This document shows positions 1 to 9,588 of a DNA stretch of 64,000 nucleotides, one piece after another. The position numbers and the translations under genes are program-made. Positions within the stretch are counted from its first letter, which is position 1. Each line of letters starts with the position of its first letter. Under the pieces are notes generated by a model. It was not told the DNA's origin. It made no database searches and saw only the letters and a program-made list of their open reading frames with translations. The stretch comes from Capsicum annuum. Its lineage: Eukaryota; Streptophyta; Magnoliopsida; Solanales; Solanaceae. The stretch is taken from positions 47,576,864 through 47,640,863 of the forward strand of contig NC_061121.1 of NCBI RefSeq assembly GCF_002878395.1, written 5' to 3'.

Positions 1-1633
1 AAAAGTAGTCAATATGGGTGTCATTGTTTTTGTTTTGATGCGTAGATTTCATATTTGATATTTTTAGTGGAGTTCAAGATTATTCGTGAAAAGTAAGGTC
101 ATGGGTTCAAAAAGTAGCGGACTAGTTTTGACTTTTGAGGTAGGTTATGACTTGACTCTTTTAGAATGGGTTGGGTAGTAAATAATTGTACAAAATGCAT
201 GTTAAGGGTGGAAAATAATCATGAAAAATGGCTATCTATGTGTTGTGCCCGTGTGGGGGCCTATATGTGGTGTAACTATCAAAATTGGGATAGACCATAT
301 GGGGTCCTATGTGATATTGATAGCCTTGAATACATATGAATAATTGTATTGTGTTGTTAAAATGCTTAACGTGGTACTATTGGTGTATTGTGATTATATT
401 CATACTTTATTGACATATGAGACATATGAATATTTATGGATGAACGAAAATAATGAGTGGATATTGACTCAAATGGCTGTGAAAATGTATCATTGTGGTT
501 GGTTGTGGATATATATCATGTAGTTGGTTGTGAAAATACTCATTGTGATTGGTTTTGAGCATTACATCCCCATATCATACTCATTCAAGAAACATTGGTA
601 CCACCGTGACAACACTTGAGTAATATTGGGAACACCTTTTTAAAAATCCTCCCCGAGGGATATGCTGGGGGGGAGATATTGTAACACCTTATAAAATTCT
701 TTTTAAGGGAAGTGTCGAAAAGGAGATATGAGATATATGGATTGTATACGGATTGACAAACCCCTTATGGGTTCTACACCGGGAAGCTTTATCTCCGTAG
801 GCGTATAAGGGGATTGCACGATGTCCCAGAGGTTGTGCGAACACCTCGTGCATCATTATCATCATCATATACATTGCACTTTATTGTGTGTATTGTATTG
901 TCATATTGACTTGCCATTTATGTAATTGTCTTATCTGTTTTTACTTATATTTGATGATCTTGTATATGCACGTTTCCCCTTGTTCTAATTATATGTGATA
1001 TAATGCATATTCGTGTTCTAACTTGGTGTGTATGTGATGTATTAAAACTGTTAGTGCAAGCGGTATGGGCTACCGTTGTGGGATATTTTCTGATCGTAGG
1101 TGACATGCCCTTAGTGTATATTTTGTATGTTTTATTTACTACTTTGCTTGGTTGGCCTATGATACCTATTGAGTATAATTGGACTGTAATCATGCTTACT
1201 GGGCCCTTTCGGTGTAGGTCCTAGCTCGAGTGCGCCTCAGCTTGCTTGACTTGAGCGATTGTTGGAGCTTCCAAGGTAGCGGTTGGACATTTATGCGTTC
1301 GAAGTTTACCTCTATCTTTTTATAGTAGTTATATCTTTATTAGTATTCGGAGACAGATGTTATTCCCTTGTAGTTATTTTTCTAATGTATTTGACTCCTG
1401 GATTGTATTAGTAGTTCTTACACTATTGACACCTGATTTTGGGCGTGATTGGTATTTTCGATAAGTTCTTTCTGCATTGTTATGATTACTTATATGGTTC
1501 GACTTTGTTCTAGAAGTCTTACCTTGGGATATTTCTATTTTTTCCCTTTTTTGTATCAGTTTGGGTGATAGGCTTACTTGTCAAGGTATGCCGCGATAAG
1601 TGCCATCATGAACCTCTTTTTTAGGTCGTGACA
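1..1633 (+). repeat. 5' LTR of element E (3' portion only)
   Basis: Aligns by eye along its whole length with 16628-18246, with scattered substitutions. It ends in GTCGTGACA and is followed after three bases by the primer binding site. The 5' part of the LTR lies left of the window. An internal purine run followed by TGTAACACC (about 665-690) looks like a polypurine tract next to an LTR start, so the true LTR might be only about 950 bp (see findings). Confidence 0.8.
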
Positions 1634-1636
1634 AAT

Positions 1637-1648
1637 TGGTATCAGAGC
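1637..1648 (+). other. Primer binding site of element E (tRNA-Met type)
   Basis: TGGTATCAGAGC is complementary to the 3' end of plant initiator tRNA-Met and is the usual primer site of chromovirus-type gypsy elements. It sits three bases after the LTR end and fixes that boundary. Confidence 0.9.
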
Positions 1649-1923
1649 AACCATGTTTCATTGGTCTCAACGGTGTAAGAAAGAGATGTCTAATAGAGTC
1701 TCACGGATTGGTACATAGACGTTCGTATATATCTTTGAGAGGCTATAGGACGTCTTTAGGAAAATTTCCACATTTTATTCTTTATCGTGTGAAGGTTTTT
1801 CATACCTTATGTTTTGAGTTGTGTTTCACTCTTTTTGCGCGAATGGTGTGGCTTATACTACTATCAGTTGAGAGATGCTACGAGAGATTAGTGGAGATAA
1901 TTTATCAGTTGTAGGCCTATTGA

Positions 1924-2480
1924 TGCTCCTGAGTTGTCATGGGATCAGTTTGTCGCTGCCGTTCTGGAGAGATTCATGCCTTACATTTTGAGGGATCGAA
2001 TGCAGGATGAGTTTGATCATTTGGAGCCGGGATCCATAAAAGTTGTTGAGTATAAGACACTTTCATGCCCTGTCTAGGTATTCCTATGATAGTATTTCCA
2101 CTAAGTCTATGAAGATTTGAAAGTTTTTGAAGGGTTTGGATATTTCTCTTTAGTTGGATACATCTCAGATGGTTGCATTTGAGGTTTCTTTCCAGAGTAT
2201 AGTGGATCATGCTAAGATAACAAAGGGTATTCTTAGTGTATCTCAGGGAGTCGCCAGGAAGGCGCAACGTTTTGGTGTGTTCAGGAGTCAGACCTCTCGA
2301 GGCAGAGATTTTAGAGGTTTTTGTGGATACCATGGTAGGCCAGTGACGGATTTACAGAGTTTAGGTGGTGGATCTCCTAGTTTAGCAATTTAGGGTGGCC
2401 GTTTGGGCCCAATTGTACCTTTTTTTATTGAGGTTGGTCGTAGAGGTTGATGTATGTATGATAAGATTGGCCATGTGGTC
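1924..2480 (+). pseudogene. Element E gag relic
   Basis: A gag reading frame is recognisable from 1924 (APELSWDQFVAAVLERF, then MPYILRDRMQDEFDHLEPGS), the core of the plant retrotransposon gag domain that builds the virus-like particle. It shifts frame near 2066 and is then readable through VDHAKITKGIL. The zinc knuckle near 2450 reads CMYDKIGHVVRDYP: the central Cys and the last Cys of the CCHC motif are gone, the last one as Tyr, so RNA binding would be lost. Stops and frameshifts make this a pseudogene. No start codon is clear. Confidence 0.75.
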
Positions 2481-2491
2481 AGGGACTATCC

Positions 2492-3211
2492 TTGTTGGGT
2501 GATTGGGCTACTCTTATTTTAGCTGTGAGAGATAGGGGTTCTACTAGAGGTGCGAGAAGTAAAGATGGTAGAGCCCATAGTAGTGGTCGTGGGGCCATCC
2601 AGGCAGTTCTTGGTCGTGGTCAGTGTTATGCTATACCAGCCAGATCGAATGTAGAGGCTTCTGATGCTGTGATTACCGGTATCATCCCCATTTGTTTTAG
2701 ACCTCCATCTATATTATTTGATCCTGAATCGACTTTATCCTATGTGTATTTTGCTTTGGGTTTGATTCTGTTAGTGAGCCTTTTTCCATGCCTATTTGAG
2801 TATCTACCCGGCGGTAATCCTTTAGTGGTGAATCAGGTGCATTGGTCCTGTGTTGTGACTTTTATCGGGCATGAGACTTTGGTAGACTTGCTTGTGTTAG
2901 ACATGGTCAATTTTGATGTTATTTTTGGCATGGATTGGTTAGATTCTTATCAGGTTGCCTTAAATTATTTTGCCAAGACTGTGACTTTAGCTTCGTCGGG
3001 TATGCCAAGGATAGCTTGGAAGGGTCGTGTCCTAAGAGGATTATTTCTTATGTTCAGGCTCAATAAATTGATTGAGAGGGGATGTTTATCTTACTTGGCT
3101 CATATTCATGACACCAATGTTGTTTTGCCTCATTCCTTTAATTTTGTTCGTATTGTCCATGAGTTTATGGACGTATTCCCTACAAACTTGACTAGTATGC
3201 CTCCGGATTGA
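2492..3211 (+). CDS. Element E protease region (open stretch of decayed pol)
   Basis: A 239-residue open stretch. The first ~65 residues are the Gly/Arg-rich tail after the zinc knuckle. From about residue 65 it matches the retropepsin-like domain of chromovirus Pol: LFDPEST sits at the active-site position, where the family usually has Asp-Pro-Gly-Ser, so the Gly is replaced by Glu. NFDVIFGMDWL is the conserved second protease motif. The end (FMDVFP...MPPD) is the protease-RT linker and runs into RT after a stop at 3209. Within an intact element it would process Gag-Pol. Here it is one fragment of a dead polyprotein, and the Met start is probably meaningless. Confidence 0.8.
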   Translation: MLGDWATLILAVRDRGSTRGARSKDGRAHSSGRGAIQAVLGRGQCYAIPARSNVEASDAVITGIIPICFRPPSILFDPESTLSYVYFALGLILLVSLFPCLFEYLPGGNPLVVNQVHWSCVVTFIGHETLVDLLVLDMVNFDVIFGMDWLDSYQVALNYFAKTVTLASSGMPRIAWKGRVLRGLFLMFRLNKLIERGCLSYLAHIHDTNVVLPHSFNFVRIVHEFMDVFPTNLTSMPPD

Positions 3212-4041
3212 GATATTTATTTCTCTATTGATGTTAAGCCGGGCACTAAGCCCATCTCTGTTTCTCATTATAGCATAGCCCCAGTATAGTTAAAGGAATT
3301 GAAGGATCAATTGCAGAAGTTATTGGATAAAGGATTTATCCGACCTAGTATTTTGCCTTGAGGTGCTCCTGTCTTGTTTGTGAAGAAAAAAGATGGGTCT
3401 ATGCTGATATTTACTGATTATCGATAGTTGAATAAGGTGACAGTTAAGAATAAGTATCCTCTTCCTCGTATAAATGATTTATTTGATCAATTTAAGGGTG
3501 CTGCGGTGTTTTTGAAGATCACTTTGAGATTCGATTATCACCAGTTGAGGATTAGAGATTCGTATATTTGGAAGACAACTTTTCGGACTCAATATGGTCA
3601 TTATGAGTTCTTGTCATGTCCTTCAGGTTGACCAATGTCCCTGCCTTATTATAGAGTTGATGAACCAGGTGTTTCAACCGTATCTTAAATCCTTTGTTAT
3701 TGTATTTATAGATGATATGTTGGTGTATTCCAAGAGTAAGGTTGAGCATGAGGAGCATTGGTGGATTGTGCTTTGGAGATTGAGGGATGAGAAGTTTTAT
3801 GCTAAGTTCTCTAAGTGCGAGTTTTGATTGGAGTCTATTTCTTTCTTGGGTCATGTGGTGACTAAGGAAGGTATTATGGTTGATCTAGCCAAGGTTGCAG
3901 TGTTTTGTGATTGGGATAGACCTACTTCTCCCGTTAAGATTTAGAGTTTTGTTGGCGTGGCAGGTTATTATCGGCATTTTGTTGAGGGTTTTTCATCCAT
4001 TGCAGCTCTATTAACCAAGTTGACCCAGAAGAAGATTTCTT
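3212..4041 (+). pseudogene. Element E reverse transcriptase, interrupted
   Basis: Continues the polyprotein in the next readable frame. Visible motifs are [39 protein letters not shown], then after a frameshift near 3630 [13 protein letters not shown] (the catalytic Asp pair is intact) and YAKFSKCEF, and finally GVAGYYRHFVEGFSSIAALL. Stops replace Trp in the PWG motif (near 3360) and Gln before LNKV (near 3426), both explained by single transitions. Homology ends at about 4041, just after the RT thumb. RNase H and integrase are absent here. Confidence 0.85.
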
Positions 4042-4497
4042 GACCCAATTTTTCATCAAACATATTCCCTCACAATAAAAGAGTTACCCAATAATCACTC
4101 ACAATAATTCAATTTCTAGCACAATGGGTATAAGAATCAAGTTTCACTCACTCTCACAAAGAATTCTCAAATTACAAATGATGACTATATGCTTTCCCTT
4201 AGTGTAGTGCTCCACTATTATCAGAATGTTAAGATTAAGATCAAATAGGTCTTTACAAGTTGTAATGTAGGCTAAGAGATGGGTAGGAACTATTCTGGCC
4301 ATTAATAGTGACTATCTTCTCTAAGAAGTTTAATACACTACATTAGACAATGAAAACCAATCTCTAGCAACCAATTTTCACCTCTACTAACTTCACACTT
4401 CTTTTTCTTTCACCCCATTTCATAAAGCTCACTCACATAACTTATGGCAGGAGTATTTTCTATGGTCACATCATTTTATTTTGAACAACTTTTTATG

Positions 4498-4545
<48 letters not shown>

Positions 4546-5249
4546 CGATTTCATTTTCACCTTTTTCTCCTTTTATTTACAAACTCCTTACTTACTATTT
4601 TTTTTTACTAAAGCGCTTAGGAGATTTGGATCAACTCGGGGTTAATCAATAAAGGATTAGGCTACACATGAGGTTACCAAAGAACAAGCTAAAGGCTCAA
4701 CGGGGATAGCTAAGATTATGCACAAAGGTGGTTCAAAAGAGGGTATCAAAAATGGCTATCAAAGAAGTGCCTAAATTATCTCCTAAACTCACATTCTCTA
4801 TTTCCTTTTGCACACACACCAGACAAGTTCTAGCATCAACTGCAACAATGAATACACAAATACCCTTACACACACATGACACATGCTTAAATCCAACATG
4901 ATCATTACAGACTCTTAATAAAACAATCATATGAATTCACTTTAAGTCAACAATCACAACACGAGTCATAAACTAGAACTTAGGTGTCTTAACAATAAAG
5001 ATTTATCACATGCTTATATTATCATGTGGTCCACTAAAACAACTTACATTCACTTGTTAGGTCATACACATGACTAATTTTCTCTTAAGACAATCGTCAT
5101 CCATCCATCATCGAGAAAAATACCTAACTATGACTAAAAAGCAAACTAACATATACACAGAAGAAAAATAAACTAACATATACAAAAAGGCAAAACAAAT
5201 GCACTAAAGAGAAGGCAAAACAGTAAGTAATCTAGAAGCACTTTTAGCC
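4042..5249 (-). other. Element A 3' non-coding region (no gene)
   Basis: A gene-free stretch between the env-like ORF and the truncated 3' end. Short blocks resemble the corresponding region of element B (for example about 4120-4210 against 28070-28150), which supports its being Athila 3' internal sequence rather than LTR. It contains a TA microsatellite. Short ORFs here are not convincing. Confidence 0.6.
4501..4542. repeat. (TA)21 microsatellite
   Basis: An uninterrupted run of TA dinucleotides in the 3' non-coding part of element A. Confidence 0.95.
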
Positions 5250-5290
5250 ACCCCACACTTTAAGTAAAGCACCGTCCCCAGTGCGAATAC
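5250..5290 (-). other. Conserved purine-rich motif after env-like ORF of A
   Basis: On the minus strand this reads CTGGGGACGGTGCTTTAC followed by TTAAAGTGTGGGGTGG. It resembles the GGGGACA...AAGT..GGGG signature commonly seen downstream of Athila-type coding regions. A second copy of its core, TTAAGTGTGGGGTGG, lies at 6599-6613 on the other side of the env-like ORF. A polypurine-tract role is possible, but the 3' LTR that would confirm it is missing. Confidence 0.5.
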
Positions 5291-6519
5291 ATAATTAAAA
5301 AAACTGGCTTGTAGGACTCTGCTTCCACATCTGGGGTCATGCTACCTATATCAGAATCGTCATCAAAGTTGTCCTCTCTAGATTCGACCTCCCTATTGAA
5401 ATCCAACGGTCGCTGATCCTTATCCATTGGTGCATCATCATCCACTGGTTCCTGGAAATATGGCCTCACTCCACACATAGCTCGTGCGTGCTCATTCAGC
5501 AGATAGTCATAATCTAACTGGCCCAACTACTCAGCAGTAGGTACACGTCCACTACTTATCATGGTGAGCTTTGTCATGCTATAAAGATGGCAGAAGAAGC
5601 TTTCATCATGTGCATGTCTTTCTGCATTGCTGAGATCTAGGCCTTGGCTTGCATCAAAATCTTTCACCTTTGTGACATCTAATTTTTTTGGGTTTGATGG
5701 TAGCTTGTGATCAGCCGACTCGTTCTCAACTCCATTATCTTTCAAAATTTTATGCAGCAAGCCTCCAAAGCTGAATCTTGTTCTTTTGTATGTCCTGGCT
5801 TTGTGCATAGAAGTGCGTATCACTGCACCGATATTTATAGGAACGTCAGTCATGAGAGCAAACACTAGACATACCCGATTACGACTGATTTTGGTGAATT
5901 GCTTCCTAGGAATCAGACAAGAATTTACAATCCTCAATCAGATACGTGCTTCCCTATTAAGGAAAGCACATGGAAAAGTGTTGTGGTAACCTTTGTATTT
6001 GGTATAGGACCACCTAGCAGTGGATTAGGATCCACACAAAGTGTGCCTGATAGCTTTATACGAAGTTCTGCTGTACAATTCCTTCAGCCTTGAGTGTTCT
6101 ATCTCTGGGGTATCGAGGTGTGAGTTCATCAACTCAGATGTCAAGTATAAGATCTACCCTCGCTCGTTCACTTTATTCCTACGGGTGTTTGGGAACCAAT
6201 TGGCATAAAAATCCCTAACCCAGTCCATATTACATTTACCCTGGTCTTCAAAAATGAAGTCAAGCTTGAGTTGGGTGATTTGGCCAAAATACAAGGGCAG
6301 TGCCTTGCCAGACTTTCTCTATGGATGACCTCTACTGGCAAGTAGTTAGGTGCTTTGTTTTTTTGTACCACTCCTGACCCTCCTGCTCAACCCATTTAAT
6401 GCCAAAATTGTGTCGAGGCATTTGAAGGGAGGATGAGGTGGATTTATCCTTTTGTGCCCTTTTTTGTCCCTTCTTAGATATGGATGATTTTCTTTGCCCG
6501 TGCTTCTTTTGGGAGCCAT
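5260..6519 (-). pseudogene. Element A env-like ORF (Athila ORF, plant transposon protein family)
   Basis: Minus-strand relic in several frames. It starts at MAPKRSTGKE (ATG at 6519-6517). A stretch at 6168-6371 contains residues of the Phe-Tyr-Ala-Asn-Trp region typical of the Athila third ORF. A 136-residue stretch at 5527-5937 (residues LIPRKQFTKISRNRVCLVFALM and following) matches the conserved centre of that protein, and an acidic C-terminal tail lies at 5260-5526. The family is often called env-like because of its position. Its function is not established, and I see no clear signal peptide or membrane segment here. At least three frame breaks make it non-functional. Confidence 0.65.
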
Positions 6520-6598
6520 ATTACCTGAGTTCATCATACATTCATGTTAGCCACATATAATAAAACTAACTAAAATTAAGAGGAGTGTGGTGAAATCA

Positions 6599-6613
6599 CC
6601 ACCCCACACTTAA
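6599..6613 (-). other. Second purine motif upstream of env-like ORF
   Basis: TTAAGTGTGGGGTGG on the minus strand repeats the core of the motif at 5250-5290. The two copies bracket the env-like ORF. Confidence 0.5.
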
Positions 6614-7185
6614 TTTGTTAGTATGAACCAATTAAGTGTTGTTGTCGGGTACTCAGGATTCACCGACATACATTTTTAACATTGTACACCAACAATATTC
6701 ACACATTCGCAACTCACACAGTGGCATCCCCTTTTTATTTTTCCATTCACAATTTTACTCCATAAACTCCTCAAAGTCCACAACAAATTGTACTTCAAAT
6801 AGCACATGTCATAACACACAATTATTGTGCAAAATTATTCCATTAACACCACTAATTTCACCAATTTTATTTCAATGAAATAATTGTTGAACGAATTCAT
6901 GCCATACAACTTCAACCATATCAAAATACACAAAACACCATCACTTTCACACAATTTAACCATACCATGTTCAATAAAGTAAGATGTGAAATAATGGCTA
7001 CACAACTAAATCATGGAAACTCAAAGTATTACAACAATGGTGTTCCCTACAACAATGGTGTTTTATATTCCCAAGATGTTCAAAACCTTGCTTTGACAAG
7101 ACATGGAAGAATTCAATCCAGAATCCAAAAGGCTAATTAATAATTACAACATAAATTTACAATAACTAAGGATTAAGAGAAGGAA

Positions 7186-7192
7186 ACTTACC
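7186..7192 (-). promoter_or_regulatory. Candidate 5' splice site in A spacer
   Basis: On the minus strand CTTCAAG|GTAAGTTT matches the plant donor consensus at all core positions. A candidate acceptor, ACTCAG|GTAAT, lies five bases before the env-like ATG (6525/6524), which would remove an intron of about 667 nt. No transcript evidence is available. Confidence 0.3.
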
Positions 7193-7331
7193 TTGAAGAT
7201 GAAAGGTTGAAGAAAGAAAGGGAAGGTTCTTGGAATTATAAGTTAAGAGGAAGTTTGTAAAATAAGGATGGAGAGGGATACGGTTTTGGTGGTGAAATAA
7301 GAAAAGAATTTAGGGATTTAGGGTATTTGTA

Positions 7332-7340
7332 CTATTTATA
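7332..7340 (-). promoter_or_regulatory. TATA-box-like site in A spacer
   Basis: TATAAATAG on the minus strand is followed downstream by about 140 bp of C/T-rich, A-containing sequence typical of a plant 5' leader, then a strong splice donor. It is preceded by TCGC-rich repeats. Function is inferred only from sequence. Confidence 0.4.
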
Positions 7341-7404
7341 GAAATGGAAATTGGGTCGGGTTGACCCGGTTTGATGATGGGGTTTTAGTTCAAAGTAGGT
7401 GGTT

Positions 7405-7870
7405 TACGTCGCAAAGAGTATGGCAAAAGCTTAGGTTTGTGTTTCATGATGTATCGCCCAACTTGGGTAGTGGGCTTATGTGGAGTGTTAGGTGCCACAA
7501 AGTGTATGGAAAAAGATTAAGTAGGTGCTGTAAAGCCTATCGCAAACATTCCCCTTTGCGTCGCAACATGTATCGCCCCATTGAGGCAGTGAACTTAGGC
7601 GATGGCAATGCCTCGCCAAGCCTAACGCACAAGCTGGACTTTGTGTCGCACAACATATCACACATAGTAGGACTTGTGTCACACACCACATTGCCAATAT
7701 AAGGTAGTGATCTGAGGCAATGGTAACGCCTTGCCACGCCTATCGCACAAGTTGGTCTTGGCATCGCATAACATATTGCCAACCTTAGCCTTTGCGTCGC
7801 ACACACTATCACCAACTCAAGACAGTGTGCATAGGTGAAGACATGGCATGGAAATGTCTATCGCTTAAGT
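7405..7870. repeat. Irregular TCGC-rich tandem repeat in A
   Basis: Roughly 120-bp degenerate units recur, each with variants of GCGTCGCA, ACATATCGC, GAGGCAGTGA and CCTATCGCACAAG (visible near 7545-7640, 7650-7760 and 7765-7830). ORFs crossing it in both strands are by-products of the repeat. Confidence 0.6.
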
Positions 7871-8097
7871 GAGGCAGTGGGAAAGGCCCATACCACGGGG
7901 GCTTCATCCCCACACCAATTGAAAATCACAAAAATAAGTTGCACCCTAAAACTTTTGGGGTCGGATTAACATAATTTGAGTCATAACTCTAACACAAATA
8001 ATGACTCGAGCCTTAACATTTGACCACTCCAACTTACCTATAATGTTCCCTTTACTCCTAAGCTTACCACCTTTGATATGGATCACTTTCAAACCGA

Positions 8098-8178
8098 GTT
8101 CAGTAACTGCCACCTTTTTAGTACTTCAAACACCTACATTTCAGTAACTGCCACCTTTTTAGTGCTTCAAACACCTAC
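8098..8178. repeat. Tandem duplication (~41 bp) in A spacer
   Basis: TTCAGTAACTGCCACC and the following text through CAAACACCTACA occur twice in a row with one substitution. Confidence 0.9.
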
Positions 8179-8437
8179 ACTTAATAAAAAACAACTAAAA
8201 ATGATTAGATGGGTGGGTTTTCTCCCACCAAGTGTCGTAGTTTTAGTCGTGGCTCAACTCTTAATTTTGTATTTTTGTTTAACATGATAAAATCAAAGTA
8301 AAATCATGCTTTGCCTCCCATGCAGTGCCTGATTTAACATCGCAACACGACTCAGTTATCTTGATTACTCAGACTGCATCGAGATAGACTGTACCTAAGC
8401 ATTTTACCGAGTCCAAAGGATTGATGTATTGCTTGAC

Positions 8438-8836
8438 TCACTGCCCGTTCACTTTAAAGACACTTCCATTATTATTTTTAAGTTCGATTACTCCAGATGA
8501 GTAGACTTGGGTGACTTTAAATGGGCCACACCACTTAGATTTGAGTTTACCTAGGAAGAGCTTAATGCTGGAGTTGAAAAGTAATATCCAATCGCCTACT
8601 TGAAAGTCACGCTTTTCGATTATTCGATCGTGGTACTTCTTTATTCTTTCTTTATACAGATCCGCTCTCCCATATGCATCAAGAAAGAATTCATCCATCT
8701 TATTCAACTGCCCCAATCTTAGTTCTGCTGCTTTCTTCCAATCCAGATTCAACCGCTTGAGCACCCACAACGTCGTTTGTTCTAGCTCAATCGGAATGTG
8801 ATATGCTTTTCCATAAACCAGCTGATAAGGCGACAT
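8438..8836 (-). CDS. Element A integrase C-terminal region (open stretch)
   Basis: A 132-residue open stretch starting MSPYQLVYGKAYH, the conserved end of the gypsy integrase core in the Athila/Tat group. It continues through YKERIKKYHDRIIEKRDFQVGDWILLF and the GPF/Y-type segment KLKSKWCGPFKVTQV to FKVNGQ, where the domain normally ends. This domain binds DNA and assists strand transfer in an intact element. The true reading frame continues upstream at 8840, so the Met is not a real start. It is the last pol segment before the spacer. Confidence 0.8.
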   Translation of the reverse strand: MSPYQLVYGKAYHIPIELEQTTLWVLKRLNLDWKKAAELRLGQLNKMDEFFLDAYGRADLYKERIKKYHDRIIEKRDFQVGDWILLFNSSIKLFLGKLKSKWCGPFKVTQVYSSGVIELKNNNGSVFKVNGQ

Positions 8837-8839
8837 CCC

Positions 8840-9271
8840 AATAGGTGTCTTAAAAGCAGTTAAATATGCCCATAAGGCATCATCAAGCTTTCGAGACCAA
8901 TCACTCCTGCTCGAGCTTATTGTCTTGGCTAATATTGCTTTAATCTACCGATTCAAAACCTCCACTTGCCTATTAGTTTGTGGGTGGCATAGATTAGCCA
9001 CCTTATTTTTCCTCACATTATATTTTGCCAAAGTAGCCTAGAATATTTTGTTGCAGAAATGGGATCCCCCGTTGCTTATGATAGTTCTCAGTACCCCAAA
9101 ATGAGAGACGATATTCTTCTTCAGAAAGGCGACCACTCTTTTGCCTTTATTGTCAGCCAGAGAAATAGCCTCAACCCATTTGGACACATAATCTACAGCG
9201 AGCAAGATGTAATTCAACCCATAGGAACTAACGAAGGGCCCCATGAAATCAATACTCCAAACGTCAAACAA
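8840..9271 (-). pseudogene. Element A integrase catalytic core, decayed
   Basis: Readable from 9271 ([18 protein letters not shown]) leftwards. The first catalytic Asp (SIDFMGPF) is kept. The second, which belongs to the ISDGGSHF motif, reads ISNGGSHF, an Asp-to-Asn change that would abolish strand transfer. The region with the catalytic Glu (VEVLNR) follows near 8950 with a stop just after it. The frame is broken between this segment and 8836. Confidence 0.8.
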
Positions 9272-9282
9272 TTAAACCTCTA

Positions 9283-9480
9283 TTATTTTCGCATGGATAT
9301 CTCATGGGTCCTCAATATCGAGCCTTGTCTCTGGCACTGGTCATATTTATTCACAAAATCATATGCATCCTTAAACAAGGTTGGCCAATAATAGCCACTT
9401 TGCAGTACCTTTCGTGTAGTACGATCACCTGCATGGTGACCCCCAACTGAGGAAGCATGACAAGCTCCCAGAACACTCAT
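9283..9480 (-). pseudogene. Element A integrase zinc-binding domain
   Basis: A 65-residue stretch with the HHCC integrase finger: CHASSVGGHHAGDRTTRKVLQSG, then WPTLFKDAYDFVNKYDQCQRQG. The His residues are present, but the first Cys of the CxxC pair is Tyr (KYDQC), a single TGT-to-TAT change. It lies between RNase H and the integrase core as expected for gypsy Pol. Confidence 0.85.
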
Positions 9481-9588
9481 TATATCAACTTATGGAATAC
9501 ACCTTCTGATAATATTATCAGCAGAACACCAGAATAAATATGGCTCATCCCAAAAGTATCTTGAAACAACATGGAGAAACTTCTTGTT

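Larger units (their letters stand above)
1..4041 (+). mobile_element. Element E (Ty3/gypsy, chromovirus-type), 5' part
   Basis: Left part of a plus-strand gypsy element. In order it shows an LTR already in progress at base 1, a tRNA-Met-type primer site at 1637, a gag relic, a protease and a reverse transcriptase. RT homology stops abruptly at about 4041, where unrelated Athila-type sequence begins. The last codons of pol and the 3' LTR reappear at 15141-18246 in the same orientation, so both parts are read as one interrupted element. The order PR-RT and the pol end sequence around ATWEVE fit the Tekay/Del lineage, which is a family inference. Confidence 0.85.
6520..8430 (-). other. Element A spacer between pol and env-like ORF
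   Basis: About 1.9 kb without a credible gene. On the minus strand it holds, in order of transcription, a 41-bp tandem duplication (8098-8178), an irregular TCGC-rich tandem repeat (7405-7870), a TATA-like box (7332-7340), a pyrimidine-rich leader-like stretch, a consensus splice donor (7192/7191), and a purine motif (6599-6613) just before the env-like ORF. Element B has a shorter equivalent (40850-41735) with related text near 6640 and 41290. Confidence 0.55.

Noticed and set aside
1637..1648. tRNA gene fragment
   Set aside because: Only the primer-site complement is present; no cloverleaf can be formed. The same holds for the sites at 13947, 36451 and 43801.
7361..7702. 113-residue ORF and the opposite-strand ORFs 7488-7815
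   Set aside because: They lie in the TCGC-rich repeat of A's spacer; several frames are open on both strands only because of the repeat composition.
9059..9391. Plus-strand ORFs opposite to element A pol (9059-9391, 9886-10158, 10248-10583, 11473-11757, 12762-13094)
   Set aside because: Shadows of the minus-strand polyprotein.
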